A stretch of 64,000 nt of DNA from Bacteroidaceae bacterium (lineage in GTDB: Bacteria; Bacteroidota; Bacteroidia; Bacteroidales; Bacteroidaceae). The stretch covers positions 1 through 64,000 of the forward strand of contig JAFXZY010000001.1 in assembly GCA_017541025.1 (NCBI GenBank). Direction: 5' to 3'. The notes below the pieces were generated by a model. It had not been told where the DNA came from. It made no database searches and was given only the letters and a program-made list of their open reading frames with translations. Position numbers and translations under genes: made by a program. Positions 60,986 through 64,000 of this stretch are shown in pieces (the stretch's first letter is position 1; every line of letters starts with the position of its first letter).

Positions 60986-62167
60986 ATGTTAGAGACATTC
61001 TTTCGGATTCATCAGTTTCTTGTAGAACATACAGAGGCTCCTGTAAGGAGAGCTTTGATGGATGAAATTGACTGGAAACAGCGTTTGATAGGAATTAAGG
61101 GTAGTCGGGGCGTAGGAAAGACAACGTTCCTGCTTCAGTATGCCAAGGAGCATTTCACGCCACGGGATAAAAGGTGTTTGTATATCAATATGAACAACTT
61201 CTATTTCCAAGGAAAGACATTGTTCCAGTTCGCGCAGGAGTTTCAGCAGGCAGGCGGACAGGTTTTGCTTATAGACCAGGTGTTCAAGCAGCCGGATTGG
61301 AGTCATGAGCTACGACTGATTTATAATCGTATTCCTCGCTTGCGTGTCGTGTTTACGGGTAGTAGCGTTATGCGCCTAAAGGAAGAGAATCCTGAACTGA
61401 ACGGCATCGTGGACAGCTACAACCTGAGGGGGTTCTCTTTCCGTGAGTACCTGAATATGATGACGGGCGAGAATTTTAAGTCTTACAGCATCCGCGAGAT
61501 TCAGAATCGTCATGAGCGTATCGCTCAGGAGGTACTGGCAAAGGTGGATCCCTTGGAGCATTTCCGCAACTACCTGCATCATGGTTATTATCCATTCTTC
61601 CTGGAGAACAGCAATTTCAGCGAGAATCTGCTTAAGACCATGAACATGATGATTGAGGTGGATATCCTTCTCATCAAGCAAATTGACCTTAAGTATCTGA
61701 GTAAGATAAAGAAACTCCTTTATCTGCTTGCTATAAGTGGAACAGGTGCCCCCAACGTAAGCCAATTGGCCTGCGATATGCAGACAAGCCGTGCTACGGT
61801 AATGAATTATATCAAGTACTTGAGCGATGCCCGATTGCTCAATATGATTTATCGTCATGGCGATGAATTCCCCAAGAAGCCTTCTGGCCTGTATCTGCAT
61901 AACACAAACTTGATGTATGCGATGTCTCCCGGTAAGATTGAGGAGGAGACACTTATGGAGACTTTCTTCCAGAATGCTCTTTGGGGGCGTCATAAGGTGG
62001 AGGCCGGCGACCGTAGCAGTACGTTTATTGTTGACGGTAAGCAGCGTTTCCGCATTTGCCTGGAGCACCCCAAGCGTAAGAATACCGATGTGCTGTATGC
62101 ACTTTCCGGCATTGCTGAAGGGGCTGAGCAGGAGATTCCTATCTGGGTTTACGGATTCCTGTATTAA
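60986..62167 (+). CDS. AAA-type ATPase with DUF4143-like C terminus
   Basis: The 393-residue protein has Walker A GSRGVGKTTFLL and an acidic LLIDQV segment (normally Walker B D/E-E). A sensor FTGSSVMRL follows, then RGFSFREYLNMMTG, the typical AAA_14/DUF4143 sequence, and a C-terminal winged-helix-like part (NVSQLACDMQTSRATVMNYIKYLSDARLL) with a nuclease-like end. This family is common in Bacteroidales, often considered genome housekeeping or toxin-like; its role is not established. It stands alone with its own promoter. Confidence 0.85.
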   Translation: MLETFFRIHQFLVEHTEAPVRRALMDEIDWKQRLIGIKGSRGVGKTTFLLQYAKEHFTPRDKRCLYINMNNFYFQGKTLFQFAQEFQQAGGQVLLIDQVFKQPDWSHELRLIYNRIPRLRVVFTGSSVMRLKEENPELNGIVDSYNLRGFSFREYLNMMTGENFKSYSIREIQNRHERIAQEVLAKVDPLEHFRNYLHHGYYPFFLENSNFSENLLKTMNMMIEVDILLIKQIDLKYLSKIKKLLYLLAISGTGAPNVSQLACDMQTSRATVMNYIKYLSDARLLNMIYRHGDEFPKKPSGLYLHNTNLMYAMSPGKIEEETLMETFFQNALWGRHKVEAGDRSSTFIVDGKQRFRICLEHPKRKNTDVLYALSGIAEGAEQEIPIWVYGFLY

Positions 62168-62202
62168 CCCCCCTCTAACTCCCCCTGTATGGGGAGAATA
62201 AC
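62166..62202. repeat. G/C-rich palindromic repeat, intergenic copy 1
   Basis: AACCCCCCTCTAACTCCCCC followed by TGTATGGGGAGAA is, in reverse complement, the same consensus as the copy inside the ampG-like gene at 18158-18188. Confidence 0.65.
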
Positions 62203-62262
62203 CTGAATGAAATAAATCGGAATAAATATAAAAATTAACTGCCCATGACCCTGTTTAGCAGT

Positions 62263-62300
62263 TCCCTCCCCAAAGAGGGGGAGGGGTAGGGAGAGGGTCT
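62263..62300. repeat. G/C-rich palindromic repeat, intergenic copy 2
   Basis: CCCTCCCC then AAAGA then GGGGGAGGGG form a hairpin followed by TAGGGAGAGGG. It lies 11 bases before the nifJ start codon. Confidence 0.65.
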
Positions 62301-62310
62301 CTATTTTGTT

Positions 62311-64000
<1,690 letters not shown>

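Overview
The window looks like chromosomal DNA from a gut- or oral-type Bacteroidales, most likely Prevotella or a close relative. This rests on the many promoters of the Bacteroidetes form TTTG-N19/20-TAnnTTTG, on families typical of the group (RprXY-like two-component pair, EF-G2 paralogue, T9SS plug protein, DUF4924/DUF4827/DUF3667 proteins, archaeal/eukaryotic-type short ProRS), and on the near absence of Shine-Dalgarno sites. No rRNA, tRNA, phage, insertion sequence, conjugative module or CRISPR array was seen. The species assignment is inference.

Layout. 1-5.5 kb: a surface-polysaccharide locus (acyltransferase, a WecA-type phosphosugar transferase fused to a glycosyltransferase, a small lipoprotein, a Wzi-family outer-membrane protein), divergent from a catalytically degenerate initiating sugar-phosphate transferase. 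5.5-8.4 kb: a ZapB-like/ZapA/RNase Y cluster. 8.4-10.7 kb: a leftward unit of HAD hydrolase, an unlisted 47-residue membrane peptide and a BrkB/YihY protein, lying directly downstream of the RNase P RNA gene. 11-12.5 kb: HtrA/DegP. 12.6-18.8 kb: a tight rightward run: secreted hypothetical, HprK-like kinase, S24/S26 peptidase, PqqD-like protein, TRIC channel, T9SS plug protein, DUF1460 amidase-like protein, AmpG-like permease. 18.9-23.5 kb: a giant CotH-kinase surface protein. 23.5-30 kb: ROK kinase, LysE exporter, DUF4924, RF3, threonylcarbamoyl-AMP synthase, ClC channel. 30-33.6 kb: short ComEC, Rpe, a 38-codon ORF, an ECF sigma factor, Fmt. 33.6-39.7 kb: a two-module nonribosomal peptide synthetase with terminal reductase (A-T-C-A-T-R). 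39.9-42.4 kb: GH5 glycosidase and metallophosphoesterase. 42.6-50.3 kb: NrnA-like DHH phosphoesterase, DUF4827 lipoprotein, HemW, EF-G2, RprX/RprY-like pair. 50.3-58.2 kb: small membrane proteins, rpsF-rpsR-rplI, an MscS channel, a second phosphoesterase, a divergent AmpG-like MFS protein, ProRS. 58.3-64 kb: OmpA-type lipoprotein, MtgA, DUF3667 protein, AAA ATPase and the 5' part of pyruvate:ferredoxin oxidoreductase.

Themes. Several genes serve the envelope: polysaccharide initiation and export, peptidoglycan synthesis and salvage (MtgA, DUF1460, AmpG), periplasmic quality control (HtrA) and OmpA/T9SS functions. The most unusual items are the dipeptide-aldehyde-type NRPS with a non-canonical first adenylation domain; the HprK-like/S24-S26/PqqD cassette with no visible precursor peptide; the WecA-glycosyltransferase fusion next to a dead sugar-phosphate transferase; a 79-bp promoter-bearing repeat found in two places (about 64 of 79 positions identical by hand count); and families of heptamer and G-rich palindromic repeats, some of them inside reading frames.
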